64,000 nucleotides of DNA from Sinotaia quadrata (lineage: Eukaryota; Mollusca; Gastropoda; Architaenioglossa; Viviparidae). Under the pieces are notes generated by a model. The model made no database searches. It was given only the letters and a program-made list of their open reading frames with translations, and was not told the origin of the DNA. Below are positions 1 through 20,761 of this stretch, one piece after another (position 1 is the first letter of the stretch; each line of letters begins with the position of its first letter). The stretch covers positions 23,045,701 through 23,109,700 of the forward strand of contig CM054178.1 of NCBI GenBank assembly GCA_028829895.1, written 5' to 3'. The position numbers were made by a program, and so were the translations under genes.

Positions 1-1417
1 CTTCTCTAAGAGAAATGAGGTTATCTAAGATATCTGCCTTCTGTATAGGTACCAGTTCCCATTTAAGGGAGGAGAATTATCATTTAAAACAAACAGATCT
101 AAACACTCTTTTCAGATTTGGTTGCAATTTTGTGAATGCTGTAGTATGGGTGTAATGCAAGTAGGGAACTCTTCAATGACTGTTACCATACTGCCAATCA
201 GTTTGTCAGTGCCAGTCAAGGAGAAACCAATCTGTCCTCCACCATGGCTGGAAGGATTGAGCTAAAATGGACAGCTCTCGTGAAATACCAAATAAATAAT
301 AGTCCCTATGATTGCAGTGACAAATAGCTGCCATGCTGATGAACCCTGCTAAAGGTCAGTGTCCTTGACATTATCCCTAGTGATGTCATAGCATTGTTTA
401 AAAAGTTAAATATAATTTGTGAGGCCAGGTCAATGCTAAAAGTTGTGCCTATTGATTGGTTAATGAGAGCAGTGGTGTGCAAACTCACCCTAGGATCAAA
501 CTTTATAGACAATGCTTTAATGGAGAAACTGTTCAGCCTTGGCTTGCAAAATGTCTTAACTGTACAGACCAACAATGACAACAACAACCCCCAAAAAGAC
601 ACTAAGGGAATCATTCTCACTCTGGGGCATGCTACTGGTTAGGTTCATTATTATCCCCACCCCCACCACACCACCCCGAATAATATATGGGTCCATATGG
701 GCTTTGGCTAAAAGAACCATTGTTACTCCTCATGCAATTTTATCTGGATGTACAATGGAAAAATTGACAAATAACAAAATCCACCCAGGGCGCTTTTCGT
801 CTTATTTTGCTATAAATCATACACTTTGAAGAATCTTCTGCATGAGAACTAAGAAAACATTTTAAAGATCATATGCCAAGTTAGAATCATAAAACTGCTT
901 CAAATATCTGCATAATATATATAATTTTTAAATTCTTCGTTGTATCAAAGTTTGCGAGAAATTACCAAAATGTTTGAAGTTTAAATTATTTCTACACTTG
1001 GAAGTGACTCAATCATGTCTGCATATTAAGGGTGCATGATCATACATCATGAAATCTGAACATGCTATGTGCTTTTGAGTTTACTCAAAGACAGCATGCT
1101 ATAGTATTAGGTAAATGCTAGAATTTGGACCAGATTTCAGAAACACTTCAGGTGTTAAGCTTTCCAGACAAGAGATTCAAAACTTTTTTTTAAAAATAAT
1201 AAAATACCTGGAGAAAGGTTACAAGAGAAAGAAGTATAACAATACACAAAATATGACAAGGTACATTGTGTGTATTGTAAACTACTAAGTTCCCAGAATA
1301 AAGAAGTTATAAATCATACATATAAATTAACATCTCTTTCTTCTTATCTTGAAATATGACATCACCAAACACTTTCAAAATAAAAAAAAAATTCTCAGTG
1401 TATTTGGCAGTACATAC
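1..1417. other. Intronic or flanking DNA at the left edge, no recognised gene
   Basis: This is the start of the NAMPT intron after exon 6. I searched both strands for the remaining NAMPT exons and saw none. Open stretches around 306-642 on both strands have no recognisable family and are probably chance or decayed repeat. Confidence 0.5.
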
Positions 1418-10932
<9,515 letters not shown>

Positions 10933-10985
10933 CTTGCACGCTGAATTATGACGTCATAGCAACCTACCCACGTGCAAGTTCGCAG
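10933..10985 (-). promoter_or_regulatory. NAMPT proximal promoter: CRE, X-box-like half and CACGTG E-box
   Basis: Directly upstream of the start codon lie a perfect CRE palindrome TGACGTCA (10949-10956), an overlapping RFX X-box half CATAGCAAC read on the plus strand, and a canonical E-box CACGTG (10969-10974). The patch is CpG-bearing within AT-rich surroundings, with no TATA box. In mammals NAMPT is a CLOCK:BMAL1 target through E-boxes; whether that holds here is inference. Some of this DNA may be 5' UTR. Confidence 0.55.
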
Positions 10986-12471
10986 TGCTAGATGCGGGTT
11001 CGTGTCGGACAACTCATGTCCGCGAAATCAACGAATGGTAGAAGTAGACGTAACGCAAAGATGAATCAATCAATTAATTTATTTAATTTTGCAAGGTTTC
11101 AATCCCTTTATACATTTCGTAAAGAAAATTCAGATTCAAGCAGTTTTCTTGGAAACGAGACCTTTTGGAAAATACACAAGTTTTGTTGTTGTTTGTTCTT
11201 AATTTTCTTTTTACTAGCATTAGGTGTGTGTGTGTGTGTGTGTTTGGACGGGGGAGGGGAGGGAGGAACGACAGAGAAAAAATTACGGCCGGTTCAAAAC
11301 GTGCCGCCAGAGAATGAACACGTTTTTACTGTGACCCAATAAAACTTCAACAAAAAAAACCAAACAAACAACACATTTATTACCAATCCGACACATGTAC
11401 TTGCTGCGTTATATTGAAATTATTATACATTTCTTTTTTTTATTTCTTCGAAGTAACGCGCGCACCAAATTTACACAGATACCTTTAAAATGCGTTGTAA
11501 ACTTGTTAAGTTGGAAGGGTTGGGGTGGGTAGATTTTCAGCTGTATCTCAAATTGAAGGAAATTTAGAAATATGCTTTTATCTGCATGCGAGAAATATGA
11601 AAGGATGAAAGGGGATACTTTTAAGAAATACTTGAAGCTGAATGAATATATTAACAAAATAAAATAGTTCAACTTCCTGCTACTGCTGGCGCGATTAATT
11701 TTTGTTACTAAATTTGTCGTGGAGAACTCTGAACGACGCTGTTGCTTCCTTCCCCTTACGTTAGAGAATCAAGCAAACCCCAGTGCAATGGTTATATCAC
11801 AATTATCTGATCTGCTGATTGCGGTGTCGTGTTAATTGGCAAAAGAATCGAAAAGTTAATTTACTAAACTGCATTATATGGACTCGGTTGCATTTTTCTG
11901 CTCCAATTTTGTCTCACATCACCCTCTTCTGTTTAGTTTTGAACACCGTAAGTAGGCATCCAGTAAACATGCTCTAAAGGTAATTTAAAGGAGTGAAGAT
12001 TTGTTACAGAAACAGGTTGACATAGCCAGTGGGCTAAAGTGCTAAACCACCCCCTCCCTTTCCCCCACAACCCCCTCACCCAGCGCGAAAGCGGCGGAAG
12101 CCGAAAGCGCCCCCTACATTGGCAAGCAAGAAGATTTGTTGTAATATTAATGATCACCAGGAAGTATGAAGTGAAAAACTTCATTTGTGATGCTAAAACG
12201 TCTATCGATACAAAGAATGGCCCCTTTAGCGTCATGAACTTCATAATGATTTTAATCATATAATGATGCAAACGTTAGCCAGAGACTGGGAAATATTAAA
12301 ATGTTTGCTTTTGTCTCCTTTGTATCATCGGCAGAATATATTAATTCTATCTTCTATGTCACTGTACTTCTATTTATTATTAATTCTTTTTTTGAAAAAT
12401 TATATTTTGCCTTTGACGTCTATCAGCTTTCACCTGGCTCAACTATGACGCATTTCTACTCTCTTCTTAAA
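10986..12471. other. Intergenic DNA upstream of NAMPT
   Basis: An open stretch on the plus strand at 10992-11342 begins MRVRVGQ. It runs into a (GT)n tract and low-complexity DNA, has no recognisable domain, and is not called as a gene. A SINE-like patch at about 12005-12115 is listed separately. Nothing else is recognised. Confidence 0.5.
12005..12115 (+). repeat. Possible tRNA-derived SINE fragment
   Basis: AGCCAGTGGGCTAAAGTGC resembles a tRNA A-box region. It is followed by C-rich DNA and a 32-bp GC-rich segment (AGCGCGAAAGCGGCGGAAGC and on to GCGCCCC) that recurs with about four changes at 37830-37861. Recurrence at two unlinked sites supports a dispersed repeat; the SINE label is inference, as no clear B box was seen. 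Confidence 0.35.
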
Positions 12472-12646
12472 TTAATCAACTTTAACACTGCATATCCATA
12501 CTCTCCTTAATCAACTTTAGCACTGCATATCCATACTCTCCTGAATCAACTTTAGCACTACATATCCATACTCTCCTTAATCAACTTTAACACTGCATAT
12601 CCATACTCTCCTTAATCAACTTTAACACTGCATATCCATACTCTCC
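12472..12646. repeat. 35-bp tandem repeat, 5 copies, with degenerate continuation
   Basis: Unit start TTAATCAACTTTAACACTGC, with copies at 12472, 12507, 12542, 12577 and 12612. Looser versions containing GCATAT and CTCTCCT continue to about 12960. Confidence 0.9.
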
Positions 12647-12960
12647 AGAATCAATTGTGATGCTGCATATTAGACTCTGCTATATTTTTTTTAAAATCAT
12701 ATCTGCACACTCTCCTAAGTCAACGAACGCAAATGCTCATTTTGACGCTACATATTAGACTCTGCTATTTTAAAAAACAAAACAAAAAACATATCTGCAC
12801 TCTCCTAAGTCAACTTGAACGCAAATGCTCATTTTAAAGCTGCATATCCATACCATCTTATATATTCTCGTATATCTGCAGCCTCTTCGGTCAACTTTGA
12901 TGCTTATCTGCGCTCTTCTGCTATGTTAACTTTGAGGCATGTCTAACTTTTTAAATATTA

Positions 12961-14205
12961 AATCTAACCCATACCTGTCCTGTTGCTTTTGGTGTATATT
13001 TTCACTCTCCTATATCAAGTTAGCATTAACATAATCTTATCGTTATATCTCTGTATTTATAAATTGGACTTAACGTATACTTCCGTTTATCCATTTACCT
13101 TCGACTCATACTTTTAACAGTCTTGATGCATGAGTGCGCTCTGTATGTTATCTTTGACTCATGTCTGCACGGCTGCGTATTAGCACACATCGGTACGTAC
13201 GTGACTATAATAACATTGCGCGATAAATGATGTGTATATTGTAATTACTTTTATTTTGATTTTACATGCGTCTCTAAAGAATATATTCATTTTTCTCTTG
13301 GATTTTTACTGGGCAGATATAATAATTTATCATTGTTGGCATTAGTTCTATTCGAAGTGTTATATCTACTCTTTAACAAAACAAAGCTGAATAAAGGGAA
13401 ATAATACATTGCAGCCGAGACTGACTGGTATTGATTAAAGTAATGTCCCTTATATCCCTGTACATTTAATTGTGCAGATATTAGTAATTGCATAAGCTTG
13501 TGACTAGTCTACATGAGTGCGGGGAGAGGGGAACTTTTTATTTTTTTATTTTTATTAAACGATTGTTAATTTGGTACGACTGTAGATTTGTGGAGTGTAT
13601 CAGTCGTTTGGAGAGCATTACATTATTTAAGATCGTTCACTGGTTCAATGGTTAAGATGGAAGATGTTGACATTGCCCCAAAACCCTGCTTGGAAATTGT
13701 ACGATCCCTCTCCACTAATAACACTTTAAACCAAGAATTAATTTCTTTTAAAAAAACAACTGAATGAAATAGCATCAGCTGACGAATAATCAGTGTCTTT
13801 ATATTCCTCTGAAATATATTGTCATTGCCATATTGCCAATTTTTCTTTAGTCACCAACAACACTTTAACGATTTTATAATACCCGATAAGCCGGCTGTTA
13901 AATTAAGAAGTCTCTACATCCGTCTAAATTAATTATTAAAATTGAAATGTCCGACTTTCATGCATCTCTAACCTACAGTTCAGTGGATTTGGTTTACAAA
14001 AACAAAAATATCTGACGAATTAAAAAAAATATTCATACAGGTCAGAAATTGATTGAAATAAAGCTGTAAAGCTAAAGGAAATTAAGCATGCAGTCGATTT
14101 CGGTGTTCTGTGAATATACTGTATTCGTAATACCAGTAATGACGAGTTACGGGTCTTGATTGTACAATGGAGACTGATCACCATGACAATTACTATTTTT
14201 AAAAC
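12961..14205. other. Intergenic, no gene recognised
   Basis: AT-rich DNA. At about 13638-13710 the string TGGTTCAATGG resembles a tRNA-type A box, and ACGATCCC 55-60 bp later is a poor B-box match, so a decayed SINE is possible but unproven. Confidence 0.4.
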
Positions 14206-14251
14206 ACACACACATAGCCCCCCCCCCCCCCCCACACACACACACACATAA
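14206..14251. repeat. (CA)n / poly-C / (CA)n low-complexity tract
   Basis: A CA repeat, then a C run of about 15, then a second CA repeat. It is a simple sequence likely to be length-variable. Confidence 0.9.
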
Positions 14252-14426
14252 TCAGAAATTTATGTTCATTCAGCTGGTATAACAGCTGCAGTTGTATTTC
14301 TCAGTTCGAACCATTAGTAACGCTATCTTATATCTTGTATCTTGTTCTCGTCATAAATAATTAATTGTTACTCTTTACTGAAGTTGCCTTGTCCCACTTG
14401 TGGAAGATTTTTTATGTTTTCTCTGT

Positions 14427-14577
14427 TTCAGTGAGTGTAATGTAGACTGTGTGGTTTATTGGGAGTGTAAGTAGACTGTCTATGTTTATGTTTTATTTGT
14501 GTCAGTGGGAGTGTATGTAGACTGTGTCTATGTGTATGCTTTATTTGTGTCAGTGGGAGTGTATGCAGATTGCGTGT
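14427..14577. repeat. Tandem repeat of about 55 bp, 3 degenerate copies
   Basis: Recurring strings GTGGGAGTGTATGTAGACTG and CTTTATTTGTGTCA. The first copy is shortened and divergent. Confidence 0.75.
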
Positions 14578-14922
14578 GTATGTTTGTTTTCTGTATTACT
14601 GTCATTGCTTTCATTAACGTAAAGTATAAAGATTCGGGATTATAGATAAAGTCATTTATACATGTGACAAATGTAAGTCTATTTATGTTACAAAAGTAAC
14701 AGTCAATATTCTTTTCACATTGACATGTAAATCACCGCAGTGAGTTAAAAACTTTGGACGTCACATTGGCGGAAGAATAATGAAACGAAATCAACCGATG
14801 AAGTAGACAGTTATTCCGATAAACATATTCTCTGTTGTAGTTCCATTGTTTTGTTTCATCTGCGATGTCTTTAAGTCATGTCGGATTTAAAAAGCAGCCT
14901 TCACGCATGCTTTCTGAGTTTA

Positions 14923-15165
14923 TTGATTTAGTGTACTGATTACTCACGAGCGACCGCATTTGGAGAGGGAAAATTGATTTAGTGTACTGGCGAGACTGTC
15001 ACGAGTGAGCGCATTAGAGAGAGAGTATTGATTTAGTGTACTGGCGAGACTGTCACGAGTGAGCGCATTAGAGAGAGAGTATTGATTTAGTGTACTGGCG
15101 AGACTGTCACGAGTGAGCGCATTAGAGAGAGAGAGAGTATTGATTTAGTGTACTGGCGAGACTGA
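14923..15165. repeat. 54-56-bp tandem repeat, about 4.5 copies
   Basis: Unit start TTGATTTAGTGTACTGGCGA, including CACGAGTGAGCGCATTAG and a (GA)n tail that varies in length. The first copy is divergent and the last truncated. Confidence 0.88.
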
Positions 15166-15182
15166 TCAGTAATAATTGTGTA

Positions 15183-15472
15183 CAGGACCGCTTCAACCCG
15201 TACGAACTGAGTGGCTGCCTAGGGGCGCTAAGATTTTGGGGCGCCCCAAATCAAAATGTGGTGCACGAAGTTTTTGTGTTGTCAATACTATTGTTGGGAA
15301 ACGACGTAATAATAAATAACTAAATAAAATAATTAAAATATGATCAAGCTGAACATATATTAGTGCTAATGAACAATGACACTTTATGCAGTTTTATAAA
15401 CAGATACCCGGAGGAAGGGGGTTGCAAGGTGGAAGTTCGATTGGGGCGCAAAACAAGCTTGCACCAGCTGAG
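15183..15472. mobile_element. Probable short non-autonomous hAT-type relic
   Basis: The left side begins CAGGACCGCTTCAACCC and includes GGGGCGC and GGGGCGCCCC. The right side has TTGGGGCGCAAAACAAGC. Paired GGGGCGC motifs near each end resemble a widespread hAT MITE group. No convincing target duplication was found, so both boundaries are approximate. Confidence 0.4.
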
Positions 15473-17040
15473 TAAATTAGCATGAATCAGTCATTAACGA
15501 GTTTCTTGTAACTTTTCTTCGAAAAGTCAATAATTAATAAAGTACAGTGCGCAATATAATAAAACACACTCTCAAACAGTGACAAACATCAAAAGAAACG
15601 TGACCTCCTCCCCCCCCAAAAAAAAAAAAAAAAAAGTGCACACGAAAGCATAACAAGTAACAAACTATGGGTATATTGCTTGAACATAACAGGCATCGAT
15701 GTAACATATGAGAAACGCTTTATTTGTAAACCGTATAAAATAGGATAGTTACATATGCCATTTGCCCTGTATAATGTATGTACATATATCGATATATATA
15801 TAACACAGCTGATATTTAGGTCCTTAAGACATATGTGGCTCTAAGAGGTGTCACTATAAATAAAACACTGAAAAAAATGTGAAAATAAAAAATAAAATAT
15901 TGAATTAATTAAAACATTAATGTCTAGGATTGGTGGACTTTTATTGCTATATAGAACTATTACATATAAAATGTTATTGTAATAAGTGCAATGAACTTTC
16001 AAAATATCATACAACTGTTTTTCGCTAGATGCCTAAGTGTTGAAAGGCCCTGCGCGACTGCATGCGTTCGTAAATCTAAGGGCAGCCATACCTGTATTAA
16101 TAATTATATACTTCACTAGTTTCTATTTCAGGAAAGCAAAAGAAAACCCTTAACATTTAAGGGGGAGATAATCAATGTTAATCACCGACGAAGAGCCCAG
16201 ACAGTAACAAAACAGGGTTGTTTCTCTCCTTTATTTAAAAAAAAATAAATTAATAATAGCTTAAGCGATAAAGTAACACTTAAAGGGGGTGGAGTAATCC
16301 TATAAAATACGTCATTTAAAAATAAACCGTATTCAAATGGCACTGCACTCTGTCAAATCTCTGCAGTCCTAATAAGAGCCAATGGGTTTTAAGACTTTAG
16401 TCTTAAAAGATCTTTCAGTGGAGAAGGTCTCCTAGTGCAGCGCACGAATGGACAAACGGTAATAAGTTTTTCACAGAGAAATATACATTTGTAGATTGAT
16501 TTTTAAAAATTAAATAACTTATTAGTAATAAACAGCTGCCACTTAATATGGAAGTGATATTCGTAATAATAATAATGCATGCATCTTTACACAATAAAGC
16601 ATATTTATAATATATTTGTGTGTACTAATGTTAGAAGAGTACAAGAAGTAAATCTCTATACACGTTGTCCTTAATTTGTTTACTGTCTACTCGACAGAAA
16701 TGCCCTAATTTTAAGTAGTTGATTTTGGTTTTTAACAATAAGCCTGTCGTCTCTTGACTTAAATGGAGAAATTCAGAAAACACGGACAAGGATGCTTAGA
16801 AGTTATCGTCCTTTCTTTTATCTTTAAAAATTAAGGAAAGAAGGAAACAAAGGCCCTTTAAGCAGCAGTACAACAGAGAATGGCACTCTAGACTTAGCGC
16901 CACAAAACAAAAAGAATGATAAGAATTCTTTGGCCAAATTTTCAATTAAAAGGCAAATTTGGTTTAATGTAAAACGTCTGCGAGTTTAATTATTAATCAC
17001 ACATTTCTAATACTCTGTTCAAGAATCACTATGGGACCAA
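15473..17040. other. Intergenic, no gene recognised
   Basis: AT-rich DNA with a C/A homopolymer pair at about 15608-15635. Nothing coding was recognised. Confidence 0.5.
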
Positions 17041-17170
17041 CGGAGGACGGTTGAGAGTGTGCGCCAAACTGGTGCGATCTTTTTCGCCCCCTTCCGCCAG
17101 CCCTCCCGCCCTCCACCTCGGGACGCAATGTGAGGCTCTGGGGCCCCACTGGAGCACTCCAGATAGTTCG
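17041..17170 (+). repeat. GC-rich dispersed repeat, copy A
   Basis: It contains GTGTGCGCCAAACTGG, a CCCCCTTCCGCCAGCCCTCC core and GAGGCTCTGGGGCCCC. The reverse complement of 18353-18500 has the same order of motifs, so the two are inverted copies about 1.2 kb apart. GC content contrasts sharply with the surroundings. Origin unknown. Confidence 0.6.
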
Positions 17171-17369
17171 TACGACGAAACGCAAGCTCCAGTGAAACGA
17201 TAGCGTAACCACCACTACCACCCTCAAGAAAGGGGGAGGGGGCACAGTTTCTCATTAAAACAAGGTCATACCGGTGCGAATAGTACACCCCACAGAGCTA
17301 GGTCAAATGCACTAAGAATTAGTTAAGCAAGCTATTACATCTTACGAGTTATCTTCTTCATTATCAAAG

Positions 17370-17750
17370 GTAAATCACACTTGGACCATCGAGCCAATTT
17401 TTGTAAAATTAGTATCTATAAATAGCTATGACAGTAAATCACACTTGGACCATCGAGCCAATTTTTGTAAAATTAGTATCTATAAATAGCTATGACAGTA
17501 AATCACACTTGGACCATCGAGCCAATTTTTGTAAAATTAGTATCTATAAATAGCTATGACAGTAAATCACACTTGGACCATCGAGCCAATTTTGTAAAAT
17601 TAGTATCTATAAATAGCTATGACAGTAAATCACACTTGGACCATCGAGCCAATTTTGTAAAATTAGTATCTATAAATAGCTATGACAGTAAATCACACTT
17701 GGACCATCGAGCCAATTTTGTAAAATTAGTATCTATAAATAGCTATGACA
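17370..17750. repeat. 63/64-bp minisatellite, exactly 6 copies
   Basis: Unit start GTAAATCACACTTGGACCAT. The first three units are 64 bp (T5 run) and the last three 63 bp (T4 run), giving 381 bp in all. Otherwise the copies are identical. The 63-bp units are a multiple of three and so create a repetitive open frame on the plus strand, which is not a gene. Confidence 0.96.
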
Positions 17751-17787
17751 GTAAGAGACTACTTGCATGAAGAAGTAACAATACCAA

Positions 17788-18105
17788 GACTACCTGGAGA
17801 AATAAACTATTAGCATCATGACTACCTGGAGAAATAAACTAGTAGCATCATGACTACCTGGAGAAATAAACTAGTAGCATCATGACTACCTGGAGAGATA
17901 AACTATTAGCGTCATGATTACCTGGAAAAATAAATTATTAGCCTACCTGAAGAAATAAACTACTAGCGACATGATTACCAAAATAAATAAACTACTAGTG
18001 CCATGGTGTCCAAGAGAAATAAACTACTAACGTCAAGATTACCTGGAGAAATAAACTACTAACGTCAAGATTACCTGGAGATATAAACCTACTGGAGAAA
18101 TTGCT
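17788..18105. repeat. About 32-bp tandem repeat, roughly 10 degenerate copies
   Basis: Unit like GACTACCTGGAGAAATAAAC followed by TATTAGCATCAT. Copies diverge progressively to the right. It starts 38 bp after the 63/64-bp array. Confidence 0.85.
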
Positions 18106-18352
18106 ACTTATGTCATGACCGCATGAGAAATAATCTATTAATATCATTAATATCATTTTAATCCGCTTAGTACCAACATTTTCTGTAGATCTCTTTCAAC
18201 TTTCTTTCTTGCAACACCATTCAATCTTCAAATAAATAAATAAAGTACAAGTAATTAAGATATTATACGCATGAAACCTAAGGTTTTCACCGTGCACGGG
18301 TAGTGTTACTCTCTCTAAAAGCCGCAAAAGATCTTTTATCTTCATGATGTTC

Positions 18353-18500
18353 TCAGTCTTGAGCTGCTTCTGGGGGAGCCCCACAGCCTCGCGGTGCGTC
18401 TGAGGTGGAAGGCAGGAGGGCTGACGGAAGGGGGTGAAACAGGTCGCACCTAGTTTGGCGCACACCCTCGGTCGGTGGGGGTTGGGCCGAAACCTCCTCT
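18353..18500 (-). repeat. GC-rich dispersed repeat, copy B (inverted relative to copy A)
   Basis: Read on the minus strand it gives GTGTGCGCCAAACTAGG, CCCCCTTCCGTCAGCCCTCC and GAGGCTGTGGGGC, parallel to copy A with scattered substitutions and small indels. Open frames here (for example 18196-18510, minus) are probably by-products of GC content. Confidence 0.6.
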
Positions 18501-18510
18501 TGATTTGCAC

Positions 18511-20505
18511 GAGTCAACTGACTTGTATGAAATCTCATGACGCCATCGACTGTCCAAAGGACCAGGCATGTATATGCGATATTGTCAGCGGGCGACGTCG
18601 CTTCTGAAAACACTCCAGGGTTTTGTCAGTACATTTTCACAGACACGAGTACTTGCATTATTGTGCACGCTAGTTTGTTGAAAGAAAGTCTTGTATACAG
18701 AATGCGGACACTCCAATAGAGAGCAGGAAAGGAGTTGATACAATCATTAAAAAAAATTAACAACATATATAGCGATCGTGATCTATCAAAACTTGACAAA
18801 CACATCATCTACAGGACACATAATACCCTCACCCCAAGCCAAAAATTATAAATCAAAAGTATACTAACATGCATAAATTAAACAATAAAACTGATGGAGG
18901 TAGTTAGTAAATAATATTGAGGTTTTAAAAATACTCGATTTCAGTCACAAATGCAGCCAATAACATTCCACCCGCTTTTCACATCCAAACCCTCCATAGA
19001 AAAAAAGGAATGGATTAAGGGAACAGACCGGCAGTCAAATGATATATACTGGATGAACTTGGAAGAACTCTTTAGTGACTTAGTCTGCAACAGTCATGCT
19101 TCAACAACGTCGATGCTTTATGAGCAGGGTACTGTGACGTCTTTATAACTCTCTACAAAATGGCGTCTATCTTTCTACCGAGGTTTAACTATAATTGGCA
19201 ATTACCTCAACTGCTAATAATCGAACAAGTGTTTTAGACGTTTGGGGGTTTGGGTTTGGTTTGTTTTGTTATCTTTTTAAAAAAATAACTAAGGATGATC
19301 GTCCTTTCGTTCCATAAAAGCACAGTTGCTAGTCCGATCATAAAGTGGATTAGACACAAACTGAGGTCAAAGTTTGCCAAATCAAAATACGTCATTAACA
19401 GTGAGAGAAGATATAAAATAAAATAAAAAAATAAAATAAAATATTACCACGTACAAAATCTCCTTGAAATTTTGTTCTTTCTTTGTTTGCTTGTTTTTCT
19501 CCCACTAGAGGAAAAATTAAAATAACGAAACTTGGAGGAGAGTATCTTTGACGATGTAAGTAAGTTTTAAGACTGGTAAGCTTTTGAAGTACAAAGGATA
19601 GATGTTGAAATATTAGTCGCAATGAAACAAATACATTTCAGTACACATATACAGTCACTAAAGCTGCTTGATTTCACATGGAGATACAGGAGACAGTTTT
19701 GAACGAAACCGGAAACGCTCTGTTACATTTCAGTGGGAAAATTAGGTGAATATTTTTGTTTAATAAGCAGTAATTTTTATGAATGACTTGAAATCCGAGC
19801 GGACCAATATAAAAAGTTAGGCTGTTTCGTATCAAACACAAATGCCTTTGGAGACTTTGAAACAATGCATTTTGTTGCGCATTAGCCAATCAAACAACAT
19901 CTTTCATGAGCTTGCGATTGTCTTGGTACTGGCTCTGACCTCTTACGTATTCTGTTTAAAGCAAATATGTTACTAAATTTAATCCAGACTTTCAAAGAGA
20001 ACATATTTATTTTTAAATTATAATATTGGTGGTGGTGATGGTGTGTATAGGGGGTAGGGGATAACTGAATATAGATGTGAGTTTCAAAGAATTAACTGAA
20101 ATAAGAAATGACCCATGTACACTGACTGAATCTGATTGATTCTCCCACTAAGTAACTCTGAAACTGATCAGATCGAACCACACAACCCACAAAAGTGAGT
20201 GAATTAATAAAAGACCCCTTACACCCTTGGGACTGGACGACATCTATTTGGCTTCAAAAGTACAAAAGTACCTATTTTAAAAAGGAAAAAAAAACCACGA
20301 GGAAGGCACTCCTTGAAAGGTTGAGAGTTGTCGATCTTTCCCCGAATCACTCAGAGTCAATCCTGCTTCCGCCCTACCGGTCTTTTGGCAAATATGTACG
20401 TCAACCTAATCTCAATTCAGTCACCTCCCTCAAATCATTCTCAACTGTAGTGTAGAGTTTCCTTCACTATACACCATTATCCTCAGAGTGTGTGTGTGTG
20501 GGGAT
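18511..20505. other. Downstream side of the LIM gene, probable 3' UTR plus intergenic DNA
   Basis: No coding family recognised. A minus-strand AATAAA (20006-20011) lies about 495 bp past the LIM stop codon and is a candidate polyadenylation signal. Short open frames here look like chance. Confidence 0.4.
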
Positions 20506-20761
20506 TCATATGCCGCTGTTGACGTACAGCGACCTGCTGCCTTCGTAGCGCTGGTCTTTCCCGCCATCGTGTTTCACCACGTCCTGCGGTGGCATGGTCT
20601 CCATCTTTCGCTGTTGGCGGGACCACGCCATTTCTCGCTTCTTGATGGACGTTTGAAGGTGAGGGGCCGGGACTGACATGGCTGCCCGGATGCTGATGGA
20701 GTGAGAATCGAGTTGTGGGCGCTTGCCGGTTTCCGGTCCCCCTCGAATCTGGTCGTTCACC
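20506..20761 (-). CDS. LIM protein coding exon 3 (C-terminal tail and stop)
   Basis: It starts with the G that completes Arg after acceptor GGTCCACAG, then reads VNDQIRGGPETGKRP and on to SLYVNSGI and TGA. The phase match with exon 2 is exact, and the exon is GC-richer than flanking DNA. The tail carries IKKREMAWSRQQRKMETMPP, a basic amphipathic stretch of unknown function. Confidence 0.78.

Noticed and set aside
306..642. Overlapping open frames on both strands at the left edge
   Set aside because: No similarity to the missing NAMPT C-terminal exons and no recognisable transposon motif.
10992..11342. Plus-strand 116-residue ORF divergent from NAMPT
   Set aside because: No recognisable domain, runs into poly-T and (GT)n coding, and may be an upstream chance frame.
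13638..13710. tRNA gene or SINE head
   Set aside because: The A-box-like string is good, but the B box is poor and no cloverleaf can be drawn.
17370..17750. CRISPR-like array
   Set aside because: Repeats are directly contiguous with no unique spacers, in eukaryotic DNA; it is a minisatellite.
17492..17770. Repetitive 92-residue open frame
   Set aside because: Created by the 63-bp minisatellite, whose unit is a multiple of three; no start context or homology.
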